NCBI GenBank assembly: GCA_016707005.1 | Contig: JADJIQ010000005.1 | Span: 1,260,001-1,324,000 of the forward strand | Reading direction: 5' to 3' | DNA: 64,000 bases | DNA from: Ignavibacteria bacterium | Lineage (GTDB): Bacteria; Bacteroidota; Ignavibacteria; Kapaibacteriales; Kapaibacteriaceae | Shown here: piece after piece, positions 34,948-45,409 of the stretch | Numbering within the stretch: position 1 is the stretch's first letter | Layout of the letters: each line of letters opens with the position of its first letter | The notes under the pieces: model-generated | What the model was told of the DNA's origin: nothing | Databases searched by the model: none | What the model saw: the letters and a program-made list of their open reading frames with translations, nothing else | Translations under genes and position numbers: made by a program

Positions 34948-35074
34948 CGTTGTTGTCTTAGGACAATTCTTGTTCAAGGGGCTTATCGACCGCTGATCGA
35001 CCATGTTCGGTCACACAACCACACGGTCATCGATCGATAGGTTCTACTTTTCTAAGCATTCGGGAGCCAACTCC

Positions 35075-38000
35075 ATGAATGGATCAACCCTGGACACGTC
35101 ACTGTACCAGCTTCCGCTACCGCGTCTTCGCGAACGAGTTTCGTTCGGGACGATCGAATCGGAATCAACGTACCCAGACCTCCTTGGCATTCAGATCGAT
35201 TCTTTCCACGACTTCCATCAGGAAGACGTAAACGCGTCCGAGCGCCGCTTCATCGGTTTGCAGCGTGCGTTCGAAAGCAACTTCCCGATCGAGGACAACT
35301 CGGGCGTCTACGAGCTCAGTTTCCTTGAGTACCTCGTCGAAAAGCCGAAGTACTCCGAAGAGGAATGTCGCGAGCGCGAGCTGACGTACGCCAAGACGCT
35401 CAAGGCGAAACTTCGCCTTTCGTCGAAAGCGGACCCAAGCTCCGAGGACTACATCGAAGCGATCGACCAAGAGGTATACCTCGGTCAGATTCCGGCGATG
35501 ACTCCGCGCGGCACGTTCATCATCAATGGCGCGGAACGCGTAGTGGTTGCTCAGTTGCACCGCTCACCGGGCTGCTTCTTTGATGAAGCTGTGCACCCGA
35601 ACGGTACCAAGATCTATTCGGCACGCATCATCCCGTTCAAGGGGTCGTGGGTCGAATTCACAACGGACATCCATGACGTGATGTATGCGTACATCGACCG
35701 CAAGAAGAAGTTCCCGGTCACTACGCTGCTTCGCGCTCTTGGGTATTCAAGTGATGAGGATCTTCTCAACCTCTTCGACCTCACAACGGATGTTCCGGTG
35801 AAGAAGATGACGGATGAGTTCCTCGGTCGTCGTATCGCCGCAGATGCAGTCGATATGTCAACAGGCGAGATCGTGGCTCAGCGCGACCTTATCGTAGATG
35901 AAGACCTGCTTCAGCGTCTTCTGAACGCCGATGTGGAGTCGATCCGCATCTACAAGTACGAGAACACGAACGACGAGCCGATCATCGCCAAGACCCTTGC
36001 GAAGGACACTTCGCGCACGCGCGAAGACGCTCTCGAAACGATCTACCGTCAGCTCCGTTCATCCGATCCACCGGATCTGGATACAGCATGGGGCCTTCTT
36101 GAGAAATTGTTCTTCAATCCGAAGCGCTATGACCTCGGCGTTGTAGGTCGCTATCGCATCAATGAGAAGCTCGGCATGGCCGTTCCTCTTGATGTGACAA
36201 CGCTTACCGTTGATGACATCGTTTCGATCGTGAAGTATCTCATCGACGTACGTGATGCCAAGGTTCCGGTGGACGATATCGACCACCTTTCGAACCGTCG
36301 CGTCCGTACCGTTGGCGAGCAACTTGAAGCAACATTCAACCTCGGTCTTACGCGTATGGCGCGTACGATCAAGGAGCGTTTGAGCGTTCGCGATAGCGAG
36401 AACATCACGCCAAGCGAACTCGTCAATGCCCGTACGATCACAAGCGTGATCAATCAGTTCTTCGGAACGAACCAGCTATCGCAGTTCATGGATCAGACCA
36501 ATCCGCTCTCCGAGATCACGCACAAGCGTCGTACCTCGGCTCTCGGACCTGGTGGTCTTACGCGTGAGCGCGCCGGCTTTGAAGTACGTGACGTTCACTA
36601 CACGCACTATGGTCGCCTTTGCCCGATCGAGACGCCGGAAGGACCAAACATCGGTCTGATCTCGTCGCTCGCTATTCACGCTCGCGTGAACAAGTTCGGC
36701 TTCATTGAGACGCCATACCGCAAGGTTGTGAATGGTATCTGCACGGAAGACATCGAATTCTTGCCGGCTGACAAAGAAGAAGGGCTGATCATCATCCCGG
36801 CTTCTACAGCCATGGACAAGAAGGGTAAGATCCTGGGCGAGACTGTAAAGGCACGTTTGAGTGGTGACTACAAGGTGGTTCACCCAACAGAAGTGCACTA
36901 CATCGAGGTCAGCACCGATCAGATCACCTCCGCTGCTGCCGCTCTTATTCCGTTCCTCGAACACGATGATGCTAACCGTGCACTCATGGGTTCGAACATG
37001 CAACGCCAAGGCGTGCCGCTCCTTCGTCCGGAAGCCCCGGTTGTTGGTACCGGTATGGAAGCACGTGTCGCTCGCGACTCGCGCGCCATGGTCCTTGCAG
37101 AAGATGACGGAGTTGTTGAGTACGTATGTGCAGACTTCGTTCGTGTGAAGTATGATGATAAGCGGACCGGTGACGAGAAGCTTATCTCCTTCGACAACGA
37201 CCGAACGATCACCTACAACCTCCACAAGTTCTACCGTACCAACCAAGACACCTGCATCAATCAGCACCCGATCGTGCTGGCGGGTCAGCGTGTGAAAAAG
37301 GGTCAGCCCCTTATCGACGGTGCTTCAACGGACATGGGCGAACTCGCTCTTGGACGTAACGTGATGGTGGCCTTCATGCCATGGCGCGGGTACAACTTCG
37401 AAGATGCTATCGTGATCAGCGAGCGCATGGTGGCAGAGGACGTATTCACGTCCATCCACATCGAAGAGTACACGCTTCAAGTTCGCGACACAAAGCGCGG
37501 TGAAGAAGAGTTCACACGTGAAATTCCGAACGTGAGTGAAGAAGCCACAAAGGATCTCGACGATCGCGGTATCGTCCGCATCGGCGCAAAGATCCGCGAA
37601 GGTGACATCCTCATCGGAAAGATCACGCCGAAGGGCGAAACGGATCCAACGCCGGAAGAAAAACTTCTGCGCGCCATCTTCGGCGACAAGGCCGGCGATG
37701 TGAAGGATGTATCGCTCAAGGCACCTCCCGGACTCAAGGGTACGGCCATTAATACGAAGCTGTTCGCACGTCGCGTTCTTACGAGCGACAGCGAATTCCG
37801 TCTCGAAGAGAAAAAGCGCCAGGACCTCATCACAAAGCGCGAGCAACAGGCACTCCGTGCCCTTGATATCGACTGTGTTGAGCGTATCGGTGAACTTCTC
37901 GATGGCGAAACCAGCCTCGGTATTCGCTCTTCGAATGATACAACGATCTTCCGCAGCGGCGCGAAACTCGCGGCTAAGGAATTCGCAGCGAAGTTCGAAG

Positions 38001-38902
38001 CCGGCGCCTTTATCCCATCAGCAGTGAATGTTGAGCAGGATTGGGTTGCCGAGAAGAAGACGATGAAGCTGCTTCGCAAGCTCCTTGAGAACTACGAAAC
38101 ACGCCGTAACGACATCATGATGGATGGCCGTATCGAGCGTAACAAGATCGCTGCCGGTGATGAACTTCAACCGGGTATCCTGCAGATGGCAAAGGTCTAT
38201 GTAGCCAAGAAGCGCAAGCTTCAAGTTGGTGACAAGATGGCCGGTCGCCACGGTAACAAGGGTATCGTATCGAAGATCGTTCCGCTCGAGGACATGCCGT
38301 TCCTTCCGGATGGCGCTCCTGTTGACCTTGTGCTCAACCCGCTCGGCGTGCCTTCGCGTATGAACCTGGGTCAGCTCTACGAGACCGCTCTCGGATGGGC
38401 TGCCAAGAAGCTAGGTGTGCACTTCGCTACACCGATCTTCGACGGCGCAACGTGGGATCAGGTAGGTGACTATCTCGAGCAGGCCAATCTTCCTCGCACG
38501 GGGAAGACGATCCTGTATGATGGTCGCTCCGGCGAAGCCTTCCAGAACGAGGTAACGGTTGGTATCATCTACATGATGAAACTCTCCCACCTTGTGGAAG
38601 ACAAGATCCACGCTCGTTCCATCGGGCCATACTCGCTCATCACACAACAACCTCTTGGCGGTAAGGCCCAATTCGGTGGTCAGCGTCTCGGGGAGATGGA
38701 AGTGTGGGCGCTTGAGGCCTATGGCGCAGCGCACACGCTTCAGGAAATGTTGACACTGAAGTCGGATGACGTGCAGGGTCGTGCAAAGATGTACGAGTCG
38801 CTTGTAAAGGGCGAAAACCTGCCGGCGCCTGGCATTCCGGAGTCATTCAACGTGCTCGTTCGCGAGCTGCAGGGTCTATGTCTGGACGTCAAGCTCGACT
38901 GA
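35075..38902 (+). CDS. rpoB: DNA-directed RNA polymerase subunit beta
   Basis: 1275 residues. Rifampicin-region core FFGTNQLSQFMDQTNPLSEITHKRR is intact (wild-type type Gln-Phe-Met-Asp, His and Ser positions); VGDKMAGRHGNKGIVSKI and GGKAQFGGQRLGEMEVWALEAYGAA near the end are complete. The start at 35075 (MNGSTLDTS) is chosen because GGGAG lies eight bases upstream; a longer frame from 35003 adds 24 unsupported residues. Forms the catalytic cleft with RpoC. Confidence 0.98.
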   Translation: MNGSTLDTSLYQLPLPRLRERVSFGTIESESTYPDLLGIQIDSFHDFHQEDVNASERRFIGLQRAFESNFPIEDNSGVYELSFLEYLVEKPKYSEEECRERELTYAKTLKAKLRLSSKADPSSEDYIEAIDQEVYLGQIPAMTPRGTFIINGAERVVVAQLHRSPGCFFDEAVHPNGTKIYSARIIPFKGSWVEFTTDIHDVMYAYIDRKKKFPVTTLLRALGYSSDEDLLNLFDLTTDVPVKKMTDEFLGRRIAADAVDMSTGEIVAQRDLIVDEDLLQRLLNADVESIRIYKYENTNDEPIIAKTLAKDTSRTREDALETIYRQLRSSDPPDLDTAWGLLEKLFFNPKRYDLGVVGRYRINEKLGMAVPLDVTTLTVDDIVSIVKYLIDVRDAKVPVDDIDHLSNRRVRTVGEQLEATFNLGLTRMARTIKERLSVRDSENITPSELVNARTITSVINQFFGTNQLSQFMDQTNPLSEITHKRRTSALGPGGLTRERAGFEVRDVHYTHYGRLCPIETPEGPNIGLISSLAIHARVNKFGFIETPYRKVVNGICTEDIEFLPADKEEGLIIIPASTAMDKKGKILGETVKARLSGDYKVVHPTEVHYIEVSTDQITSAAAALIPFLEHDDANRALMGSNMQRQGVPLLRPEAPVVGTGMEARVARDSRAMVLAEDDGVVEYVCADFVRVKYDDKRTGDEKLISFDNDRTITYNLHKFYRTNQDTCINQHPIVLAGQRVKKGQPLIDGASTDMGELALGRNVMVAFMPWRGYNFEDAIVISERMVAEDVFTSIHIEEYTLQVRDTKRGEEEFTREIPNVSEEATKDLDDRGIVRIGAKIREGDILIGKITPKGETDPTPEEKLLRAIFGDKAGDVKDVSLKAPPGLKGTAINTKLFARRVLTSDSEFRLEEKKRQDLITKREQQALRALDIDCVERIGELLDGETSLGIRSSNDTTIFRSGAKLAAKEFAAKFEAGAFIPSAVNVEQDWVAEKKTMKLLRKLLENYETRRNDIMMDGRIERNKIAAGDELQPGILQMAKVYVAKKRKLQVGDKMAGRHGNKGIVSKIVPLEDMPFLPDGAPVDLVLNPLGVPSRMNLGQLYETALGWAAKKLGVHFATPIFDGATWDQVGDYLEQANLPRTGKTILYDGRSGEAFQNEVTVGIIYMMKLSHLVEDKIHARSIGPYSLITQQPLGGKAQFGGQRLGEMEVWALEAYGAAHTLQEMLTLKSDDVQGRAKMYESLVKGENLPAPGIPESFNVLVRELQGLCLDVKLD

Positions 38903-38950
38903 GCTTGATGCCCACGTCCCACTGAACAGGAATATTCCGTCGGAGTCACG

Positions 38951-41900
38951 ATGCAGTTCCATAACATCCCCAAGCGCGGCTATCAGCAGATCACGATCCG
39001 CATTGCCTCGCCGGATGACATTCTCAATCGCTCTCATGGTGAGGTTACCAAGCCTGAGACGATCAACTACCGTTCCTTCCGCCCTGAGAAGGATGGTTTG
39101 TTCTGCGAAAAGATCTTTGGTCCTATCCGGGACTGGGAATGCGCATGTGGTAAATACAAGCGCATTCGCTACAAGGGCATCGTTTGCGACCGTTGCGGCG
39201 TGGAAGTGACGCAGAAGAGCGTCCGCCGCGAGCGCATGGGTCACATCATGCTCGCTGTACCTGTCGTTCACATCTGGTTCCTTCGCTCGCTTCCGAGCAA
39301 GATCTCCGGTGTGATCGGTATGCCAACAAAGGACGTCGAACGGATCGTGTATTACGAATCCTACGTCGTCATTCAACCGGGTTCCACGGGTCTTCAGCCG
39401 AAGGACCTTCTCACGGAAGAACAATATCTCGACGTGCTGCAGAACCTCCGTCCGGAGGAGCGCAACATGGATGATGATGATCCTCGCAAGTTCATCGCCC
39501 TCATCGGCGGTGAGGCTGTGAAGGAACTCCTTCGTCGTGTTGATGCTGATGAGGCATATTTCGTCCTTCGTGAAACGGCTAAAGACGACATGTCCCAAGC
39601 CAAGAAGGCCGATGTGCTCAAGCGTCTGCGCATCCTTGATGCATTCCGCACAAGCGAGACAAAAGAGCCGAATCGCCCTGAGTGGATGGTCCTTGATATC
39701 ATCCCGGTCATCCCGCCGGATTTGCGTCCGCTCGTACCTCTCGAAGGGGGCCGCTTCGCAACGTCGGACCTCAATGACCTCTATCGTCGCGTTATCATCC
39801 GCAACAATCGCCTCAAGCGCCTGATCGATATCAAGGCTCCTGAAGTGATCCTCCGGAATGAAAAGCGGATGCTTCAAGAAGCTGTTGATGCATTGTTCGA
39901 CAACTCACGCCGCGCTGTGCGCAGTGAGTCGCAACGTGCTCTCAAGTCTCTTGCAGATACGCTCAAGGGTAAAACGGGTCGCTTCCGTCAGAACCTTCTC
40001 GGTAAGCGAGTCGACTACTCTGGTCGTTCGGTTATCGTTGTGGGTCCGGAGCTCAAGCTCTACGAATGCGGACTTCCAAAGGACATGGCCGTTGAACTCT
40101 TTAAGCCACTTGTGATCCGCAAGCTCATTGAGCGCGGACATTGCAAGACGGTGAAGAGCGCCAAGAAGCAAGTAGAGAAGAAGACAACGGAAGTGTGGGA
40201 CATCCTCGATACCGTCATCGACGGGCATCCGGTGCTCCTCAACCGTGCTCCAACTCTTCACCGCCTTGGTATCCAAGCCTTCCAGCCGAAGCTTATCGAG
40301 GGTAAGGCCATCCAACTGCACCCACTGGTAACAACGGCTTTCAATGCTGACTTCGACGGTGACCAAATGGCCGTTCACGTGCCATTGAGTCACGAAGCAC
40401 AGCTCGAGTCGTTGCTCCTCATCCTTTCCGCGCACAACATCATGCACACGCAGAACGGCGAGCCTATCGCCGTTCCGTCGCAGGACATGGTTCTTGGGGT
40501 GTACTACCTCACAAAGGCGCGCAATGGACTGAAGGGTCACGGCAAGATGTTCGCAAACGTCGAAGAGGTCGTTGTTGCATACAACTCCGGCCGCATCGAT
40601 ATGCACGCCAAGATCAAGGTCCGTATCAACGGCGAAATGATCGACACAACATCAGGTCGCGTCATCTTCAACCTCATCGTTCCTGAAGAACTCGGGTACA
40701 TGAATGAGATGCTCGGCAAGAAGCGTCTGCGTCAGGTGATCTCTGATTGCTTCCGCAAGGCTGGTCTTGCAAAGACCGTTGAGTTCCTCGACAAGCTCAA
40801 GGAAGCCGGCTTCCAGACCGCTACTCGTGGTGGACTCTCGGTGTCTATCGCAGACGTAGTGGTCCCAGCCGAAAAGGTTGCGATCATCGACAAGGCACAA
40901 AAGGAAGTTGATAAGATCGAAGACTACTACCACTCCGGTGTTATCACCGAAGGTGAGCGGTACAACAAGATCATCGATACGTGGTCCACGGCTACAAACC
41001 GTGTGGCCGACAAGCTCTACAATGAGCTCGCATCGAACCTTGATGGTTTCAACACCTTCTTCATGATGCTCGACTCGCAAGCTCGGGGTTCGAAAGAACA
41101 GATCCGCCAGCTTGCAGGTATGCGCGGTCTGATGGCCAAGCCGCAGAAGACAGCGGCTGCATCATCAGCTGAGTTGATCGAAAACCCGATCATCTCGAAC
41201 TTCAAAGAAGGCCTCACGATCCTTGAGTACTTTATCTCCACGCACGGTGCCCGTAAGGGTCTTGCTGATACAGCTCTGAAGACGGCTGATGCTGGTTACC
41301 TCACACGTCGTCTCCACGACGTTGCGCAGGACATGGTGATCTCCGATGATGACTGCGGTACGATCCGTGGTATTGAGATGAAGGCGCTGAAGGATGGCGA
41401 AGAAGTGAAGGAGCCATTGAAGGAGCGCATCCTTGGCCGTACGTCGCTTGTTGATGTGGTGGACCCACTCACCGGCGAACTGTATTGCGCTAAGGGCACA
41501 GTGATCGACGAAGATGTGACAGATAAGATCGAACGTAGTCCGATCGAAGCCGTGATGATCCGTTCGGTTCTCACATGCGAATCACGTCGCGGTGTTTGTG
41601 CTCGTTGCTACGGCCGCAACATGGCCACAGGCCAGATGGTGGACACTGGTGAAGCCGTCGGTACGATCGCTTCGCAGTCCATCGGTGAGCCGGGTACGCA
41701 GCTTACACTTCGTACGTTCCACACTGGTGGTACCGCTTCGCTTTCGATGTCGCAGAGTGCTGTTATCGCCAAGTTCGATGGTGCTGTTCAATTCGACGGT
41801 ATCCGACTTGTAACGTATCCGGGCGATTCTGAGGACATCCACGTTGTTGTCTCGCGCGCCGGTGTGATCAACATCGTCGAGCCAGGATCCAACCGTATCG

Positions 41901-43231
41901 TTACGAAGTACGATGTGGTCTACGGTTCTGAGCTCAAGGTGCAGGACGGTCAAACGGTCAAGAAGGGCGACATGCTCTATGACTGGGATCCGTACAACTC
42001 CGTGATCATCACGGAGAAGGCCGGTCGCGTTCGCTATCGCGATCTCGTTCCGAACCTTACCTTCAAAGAAGCTATCGACGAACAGACGGGTCACACGACC
42101 AAGATCGTTATCGATTCCCGTGACCGGACGAAGAGCCCGGCCATCGAGATCGTTGACGAGGACGGCGTGTCTATCCAATCGTACATCATCCCATCGCGTG
42201 CACAGATCGTTGTGGACGATGGTGAAGTAGTGACGATCGGTTCAAAGCTTGTGAAGATGCCACGCGACCTCGGTCGTCTCCGCGACATCACGGGCGGTCT
42301 GCCACGTGTTACGGAGCTCTTCGAAGCCCGCGCACCACAGGCCCCTGCAGCTGTAACGGAGATCGATGGTATCGTTGCTATCGACAAGCCGAAGCGCGGT
42401 TCACGTGTGATCTCGGTAACGTCGCTCGACGGTGAACTTCGTCGCGAATATTCGGTGCCGATCGGACGTCACGTTCTCGTGCAAGAGGGTGACCTCGTGC
42501 GCTCGGGCGACCGTCTCACAGAAGGCGCTATCAACCCTCACGATATCCTCCACATCAAGGGTATCAATGAAGTACAGGTCTATCTCGTGAACGAGATCCA
42601 AGAAGTGTACCGCATGCAGGGTGTGAAGATCAACGACAAGCACATCGAAGTGATCGTTCGTCAGATGCTCCAAAAGGTACGGGTCACCGATTCCGGTGAT
42701 GCGCAATTCCTTGAAGGCGATCAGATCGACCGTATCCGCTTCAATGACGAGAACGAACGTCTTCGCAACTGTGTGATCGTGACCGATAAGGGCGACTCAA
42801 AGCTCAAGCTTGGACAGATCATCGATAAGAAGGTGCTTCGCGAGATCAATGCAGAACTCAAGAAGAAGGAAAAGGAAGGCGCAAAGAGTCGCACGGCTGA
42901 GCCGGCGATCGGCGAGCCCCTTCTCCTCGGTATCACACAGGCGTCTCTTACAACGGAATCGTGGCTGTCCGCAGCTTCGTTCCAAGAGACAACCCGCGTG
43001 CTTGCCGATGCTTCTGCCGCTGCAAAGGTCGACCGTCTCCTTGGTCTCAAAGAGAACATCATCCTTGGTCAGCTCATCCCTGCAGGTACGGGTCTCCGCG
43101 CCTATCAGGAGCTCCTCGTGGCCTCGGATGTTGGCAACATCTTCGGACCGGATGCCATCATTCCGAAGGTAGAAGAGGAAGAAGAAGCGCCACGTCGCCC
43201 GGCTCGCAAGACCGCACGCGCAACGGCGTAA
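38951..43231 (+). CDS. rpoC: DNA-directed RNA polymerase subunit beta'
   Basis: 1426 residues. N-terminal zinc ribbon CACGKYKRIRYKGIVCDRCGVEV, catalytic NADFDGDQMAVH with the three Mg-binding Asp, bridge helix and trigger-loop region, second zinc site CESRRGVCARCYGRN and GEAVGTIASQSIGEPGTQLTLRTFHTGG. The tail is Glu-rich then basic. CGGAG about eight bases before the ATG. Last gene of the cluster; terminated at 43256-43291. Confidence 0.98.
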   Translation: MQFHNIPKRGYQQITIRIASPDDILNRSHGEVTKPETINYRSFRPEKDGLFCEKIFGPIRDWECACGKYKRIRYKGIVCDRCGVEVTQKSVRRERMGHIMLAVPVVHIWFLRSLPSKISGVIGMPTKDVERIVYYESYVVIQPGSTGLQPKDLLTEEQYLDVLQNLRPEERNMDDDDPRKFIALIGGEAVKELLRRVDADEAYFVLRETAKDDMSQAKKADVLKRLRILDAFRTSETKEPNRPEWMVLDIIPVIPPDLRPLVPLEGGRFATSDLNDLYRRVIIRNNRLKRLIDIKAPEVILRNEKRMLQEAVDALFDNSRRAVRSESQRALKSLADTLKGKTGRFRQNLLGKRVDYSGRSVIVVGPELKLYECGLPKDMAVELFKPLVIRKLIERGHCKTVKSAKKQVEKKTTEVWDILDTVIDGHPVLLNRAPTLHRLGIQAFQPKLIEGKAIQLHPLVTTAFNADFDGDQMAVHVPLSHEAQLESLLLILSAHNIMHTQNGEPIAVPSQDMVLGVYYLTKARNGLKGHGKMFANVEEVVVAYNSGRIDMHAKIKVRINGEMIDTTSGRVIFNLIVPEELGYMNEMLGKKRLRQVISDCFRKAGLAKTVEFLDKLKEAGFQTATRGGLSVSIADVVVPAEKVAIIDKAQKEVDKIEDYYHSGVITEGERYNKIIDTWSTATNRVADKLYNELASNLDGFNTFFMMLDSQARGSKEQIRQLAGMRGLMAKPQKTAAASSAELIENPIISNFKEGLTILEYFISTHGARKGLADTALKTADAGYLTRRLHDVAQDMVISDDDCGTIRGIEMKALKDGEEVKEPLKERILGRTSLVDVVDPLTGELYCAKGTVIDEDVTDKIERSPIEAVMIRSVLTCESRRGVCARCYGRNMATGQMVDTGEAVGTIASQSIGEPGTQLTLRTFHTGGTASLSMSQSAVIAKFDGAVQFDGIRLVTYPGDSEDIHVVVSRAGVINIVEPGSNRIVTKYDVVYGSELKVQDGQTVKKGDMLYDWDPYNSVIITEKAGRVRYRDLVPNLTFKEAIDEQTGHTTKIVIDSRDRTKSPAIEIVDEDGVSIQSYIIPSRAQIVVDDGEVVTIGSKLVKMPRDLGRLRDITGGLPRVTELFEARAPQAPAAVTEIDGIVAIDKPKRGSRVISVTSLDGELRREYSVPIGRHVLVQEGDLVRSGDRLTEGAINPHDILHIKGINEVQVYLVNEIQEVYRMQGVKINDKHIEVIVRQMLQKVRVTDSGDAQFLEGDQIDRIRFNDENERLRNCVIVTDKGDSKLKLGQIIDKKVLREINAELKKKEKEGAKSRTAEPAIGEPLLLGITQASLTTESWLSAASFQETTRVLADASAAAKVDRLLGLKENIILGQLIPAGTGLRAYQELLVASDVGNIFGPDAIIPKVEEEEEAPRRPARKTARATA

Positions 43232-43255
43232 CCTTCTCAGCAATTGAATGTTATC

Positions 43256-43291
43256 AAGGGGCTGTCCAGCAATGGATGGCCCCTTTCTTTT
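43256..43291 (+). terminator. Terminator of the rpoBC cluster
   Basis: Thirteen-pair stem AAGGGGCTGTCCA / TGGATGGCCCCTT (one G-U), loop GCAA, then TCTTTT. The left arm begins with the abundant octamer AAGGGGCT. Confidence 0.88.
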
Positions 43292-43311
43292 GATACGTAA
43301 CTTTCGTGATC

Positions 43312-45390
43312 ATGAATCACCCCAGCCCAGTACGCAGACTCACAACGTTTGTGCTTTTTGCAGTCATCTGCAGTGTTGCTGCGTTCTCACAAGCCCCTTC
43401 CCGACTCCCTCTCATAACCGGTGTTTCGGGCATGCAGACGTTTGTTCATGCCGATACAACGATCTGGATGGCAGACGGCTCCGTGGTGTATCGCAACGTG
43501 CCCTCGTCGAACATGAGCTGGTCGGCGATGCCACAACTGTATCGTACTGCATCGGCCTTCATTGTTCGTGCAACACCAACAGTGATCACAGTAGTCGCAA
43601 AGAGATTCACATCAACTGATTCATCATGGTGGTCGTTCACGTCAGATGGCGGCGGGCAGATATGGCTGGATTCGTTGAAACTCGATGCAACAGGTTCGAT
43701 CCTTGGGTCCACTTCAGACTTTCTCCTCTTTAGTGACTCTCCGAGTGACTCAACGATGTCTATCGCTGTCTGGCGATACGATGGATCGTTTGCCACAACT
43801 GTGTTGATGTCCAATGTCCGCAACAGCGTCTGGGCTACGGCACGTCAGTGTGGCGATTCGATCATCGTTTCCGATCCTACACGCGCGCAGTCCGGTTACG
43901 AAGTGATCCGCAATGTGGATCAAGAACCATCTGCATGGACAGCCCATACACTAGATGCCGTTCAGTATGGCTTTGTTGGAGATGGCAATTCCTTTGTCTT
44001 CCTAAAGAATGGTGTTGCCTCCATCGATCACGGCGGTACTGTGAAGCCCCTTGGCGTCTTTCAAGATCGCATCCAAGACCTCTACGTTGATGGTTTGAAA
44101 GCTGCTCGTATTGGAGGGGGCGGACTAGAAACCACATCTGATATCACCGGAGATTCCTCTCAACGATATGCACTTGGACCTTTGCTCACGCCCGGGCTTG
44201 ACATCGTGTTCACTCTGCGCCGAGGGTATGCCGGCATCGTACGGAGTTCATACGGAATTCTTGCAACGGCTGCTGACGTGGTTGATGGTAGTACAACGCA
44301 TCGCCGGCTTGTCCCATGTATGATTGGCACGCGAACACGTGGTACCAAGTCCATCCTCTCCGGCGATCGAGTTGTTGTTGGCGAGTACTACCAACAAGTG
44401 AATTCGTGGGAGGTTGATCCTTCTATTGGCAGTCTTACTGCAGATCCAAGCGGCAACTCTCTTGAACCACTCACCCAAGTTGAAACTTCAGCTGGACAGA
44501 TCTCTCTCTGGAATGTCAACGATGAAGTGTGGACCGGCACAAACGACGGCACCTTTACCTTCCCCAACTATACGCGTGTCAGCAACCGCACCGCGTATGA
44601 TGTTGTTGGAGGGGGCGATAGGGTCTTTATGCTTACCAATCGTGGTATTGCAGTGCGTGAAGGTTCCGACTCTACGTTCCGGGTCTTTGTTGACGAACAG
44701 GCGCCGGCGGGATTCGCCGTTGCGGGAGACACGCTAGTTGTGGTCCGCATCGAAGACATCACGATAGATGAGCCCGAGGCAAGGTGGGTGGTTGACGCCT
44801 ATGACCGACTTGGGAATGTGATGTTCTATGGGGCCCTCCTTGCCGACTCTGTTGTAAAGTCGGGCCTGCGTTGGAGGTCGATCATCACATCCACACATGG
44901 GCTGCTGATCAACGGTCAGGAACGCCTCTTCCGCAGCGTCAATGGTGGCGCCTCGTGGACCACCGTGGACCCTGGCCTTACTCTCACAACCTCGCTTTCC
45001 GCAGCCGATGAACGCGTCTGTTCATGGGGCATCCGCTCCGACGGCACCGAAGGCCCATGCCTGATGATCTCGCCAGATCGCTGGGTGATGCAGCCTGCCG
45101 TCCTTCGCACGCCGCGACCCGTGATCGCCTGTGCGTCCATGCCAGGTTGGTTTGTCTTCAGTACGGCAGACGGACTCTACCAGGTTAAACAGACCATCTC
45201 TTCCGTATGGGAAAGCCCCCTTCAAGGGGCTTCCGAGATCCCCGTGGGAGCAGTACCCGATGAGACAACCATCGTTGATCTCATGGGCAGAATTTGTGAC
45301 AGCCAGGAAAACCTCCCCTCTGGGTTGTATGTTGTGACGCAGCGATTTGGCGAAATCGTCAGATCGCACGTCCGTTTGTTCGTAAAGTGA
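43312..45390 (+). CDS. Secreted protein of unknown function with T9SS-like C-terminal domain
   Basis: 692 residues. Signal peptide (hydrophobic residues 11-24, cleavage near FSQA). The body is beta-rich without a recognised catalytic motif; repeats such as DTTIWMADGSVVYRN and GGASWTTVDPGLTL look like a beta-propeller of BNR/WD type. The end, GAVPDETTIVDLMGRICDSQENLPSGLYVV, is a T9SS sorting-domain pattern. ATG at 43312 is preferred over GTG at 43306. A short inverted pair of the G-rich motif lies inside at 45213-45232. Likely surface-exposed; function unknown. Confidence 0.75.
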   Translation: MNHPSPVRRLTTFVLFAVICSVAAFSQAPSRLPLITGVSGMQTFVHADTTIWMADGSVVYRNVPSSNMSWSAMPQLYRTASAFIVRATPTVITVVAKRFTSTDSSWWSFTSDGGGQIWLDSLKLDATGSILGSTSDFLLFSDSPSDSTMSIAVWRYDGSFATTVLMSNVRNSVWATARQCGDSIIVSDPTRAQSGYEVIRNVDQEPSAWTAHTLDAVQYGFVGDGNSFVFLKNGVASIDHGGTVKPLGVFQDRIQDLYVDGLKAARIGGGGLETTSDITGDSSQRYALGPLLTPGLDIVFTLRRGYAGIVRSSYGILATAADVVDGSTTHRRLVPCMIGTRTRGTKSILSGDRVVVGEYYQQVNSWEVDPSIGSLTADPSGNSLEPLTQVETSAGQISLWNVNDEVWTGTNDGTFTFPNYTRVSNRTAYDVVGGGDRVFMLTNRGIAVREGSDSTFRVFVDEQAPAGFAVAGDTLVVVRIEDITIDEPEARWVVDAYDRLGNVMFYGALLADSVVKSGLRWRSIITSTHGLLINGQERLFRSVNGGASWTTVDPGLTLTTSLSAADERVCSWGIRSDGTEGPCLMISPDRWVMQPAVLRTPRPVIACASMPGWFVFSTADGLYQVKQTISSVWESPLQGASEIPVGAVPDETTIVDLMGRICDSQENLPSGLYVVTQRFGEIVRSHVRLFVK
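45213..45232. repeat. Head-to-head pair of the G-rich motif
   Basis: AAGCCCCCTTCAAGGGGCTT: a reverse and a forward copy of the abundant AAGGGG(G)CT word, able to form a seven-pair stem. It lies within coding sequence. Confidence 0.6.
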
Positions 45391-45409
45391 ATCATCATCA
45401 GGTAAAACC

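Noticed and set aside
38876..39877. Long open frame opposite rpoC (333 residues)
   Set aside because: Shadow of rpoC in another frame; no family features and the sense strand is clearly conserved.
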